Below, in pieces: positions 63,617 through 64,000 of a stretch of 64,000 bases of DNA. Below the pieces are notes generated by a model. The model had not been told where the DNA came from and did not search any database. It saw only the letters and a list, made by a program, of their open reading frames with translations. Each line of letters starts with the position of its first letter. Within the stretch, counting starts at the first letter, position 1. Both the position numbers and the translations under genes were made by a program. Source of the DNA: JACCTU01 sp963700495 (GTDB taxonomy: Bacteria > Actinomycetota > Thermoleophilia > Gaiellales > Gaiellaceae); assembly GCA_963700495.1 (NCBI GenBank), contig CAVOXT010000001.1, positions 1,240,001 to 1,304,000 on the forward strand, written 5' to 3'.

Positions 63617-64000
63617 CTAATGACTCTCGGCGGCTGCTTCTGCTTTGGCACCGACGGCGATGCCGCCGAAGAGTGCCAGGCCCACGAGGGTCAGCACCGG
63701 TGCGCTCGGGTCGTTCTGCAGCGGCGTGCGCGCATCGACACCTCCCATGAGCGCCTTCACGTTCGACTCGAGCCGCCAGGTCGGCGGCGTCTTGATCGCG
63801 ACCCCGCCGAAGAGAGTGTGGACGGACAACTGTGCTCCCGGGGCAAGCTCGGCGCCTCGGAGGTCCACCGCGATGCCGCCGAACCAGGCGAACATCGAGC
63901 CCCCCTTGAAGGCCTTCGCGCGACTCTTGAGGTCGACGCCGTCGAAGACAGCTACCAGCGCGAGCTCGTCACTGTCCTCGTCTCCACGCGAGGGCACGGC
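63617..64000 (-). CDS. LiaF/DUF2154-like C-terminal beta-helix protein (5' end outside window)
   Basis: About 127 residues, open to the edge: AVFDGVDLKSRAKAFKGGSM, FAWFGGIAVDLRGAELAPGA, HTLFGGVAIKTPP, and NVKALMGGVDAR show the repeated F-GG-hydrophobic pattern of the LiaF-like C-terminal domain. Such domains are found in envelope-stress proteins, usually after a DUF1707 or membrane part. That part would lie outside the window. Confidence 0.75.
   Translation of the reverse strand, partial: AVPSRGDEDSDELALVAVFDGVDLKSRAKAFKGGSMFAWFGGIAVDLRGAELAPGAQLSVHTLFGGVAIKTPPTWRLESNVKALMGGVDARTPLQNDPSAPVLTLVGLALFGGIAVGAKAEAAAESH

Overview
The window is a GC-rich chromosomal segment from an actinobacterium-like organism. 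An mihF-gmk-rpoZ-coaBC block, a PyrR-controlled pyr operon, WhiA, a mycobacterial-type IHF, actinobacterial-type SOS boxes, HemQ and many GTG/TTG starts together suggest a deep-branching soil lineage (Thermoleophilia/Gaiellales-like). No rRNA or marker tree is available, so this is inference. Most of the window is dense core genome with ATGA, GTGA and TAATG overlaps.

Layout. 1-15.7 kb, minus strand: pyrR-pyrB-pyrC-carA-carB-pyrK-pyrD is followed by mihF-gmk-rpoZ-coaBC and then a MoxR / DUF58 / transglutaminase trio cut by the window edge. The pyr operon starts with a PyrR-binding RNA loop and a tiny coupled leader peptide; an Erm-like rRNA methylase lies upstream. 15.7-26.3 kb: a GT-C type membrane protein; an operon RNase Z / DUF2007 / methyltransferase / S2P protease; a ThDP enzyme; a miniature LysM protein under two SOS boxes; a secreted glycosidase-like protein; and a DUF1611 + enolase-superfamily pair resembling the D-glutamate DgcN/DgcA system. 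26.3-39.7 kb: tRNA-Arg, tRNA-Gly, transporters, a Flp pilin, class I aldolase convergent with GlpX, argS, an M48 protease, a phosphoesterase and an ECF sigma factor. 39.7-54.6 kb: glycolytic operon gap-VOC-pgk-tpiA-gpmI below whiA and ogt, then pruA, a secreted BNR protein, uvrC, a second glycosidase paralog, hemQ, two membrane proteins and bcp. 54.6-64 kb is more accessory: secreted orphans, a holin-family protein, acetyltransferase, an IS110 element with a candidate bridge RNA, DUF3237, cupin, hydrolase, and a pair of imperfect noncoding repeats that bracket the IS.

Two genome-wide features stand out. First, about fifteen genes are broken by single-base shifts, and nearly all shifts are +1 (one extra base). 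Homology continues in the new frame, so an insertion-biased consensus error is the simplest explanation; I annotate these genes as composites. Second, many start codons sit 6-10 nt below a TANNNT hexamer, which points to widespread leaderless mRNAs, and several divergent pairs have overlapping -10 hexamers.
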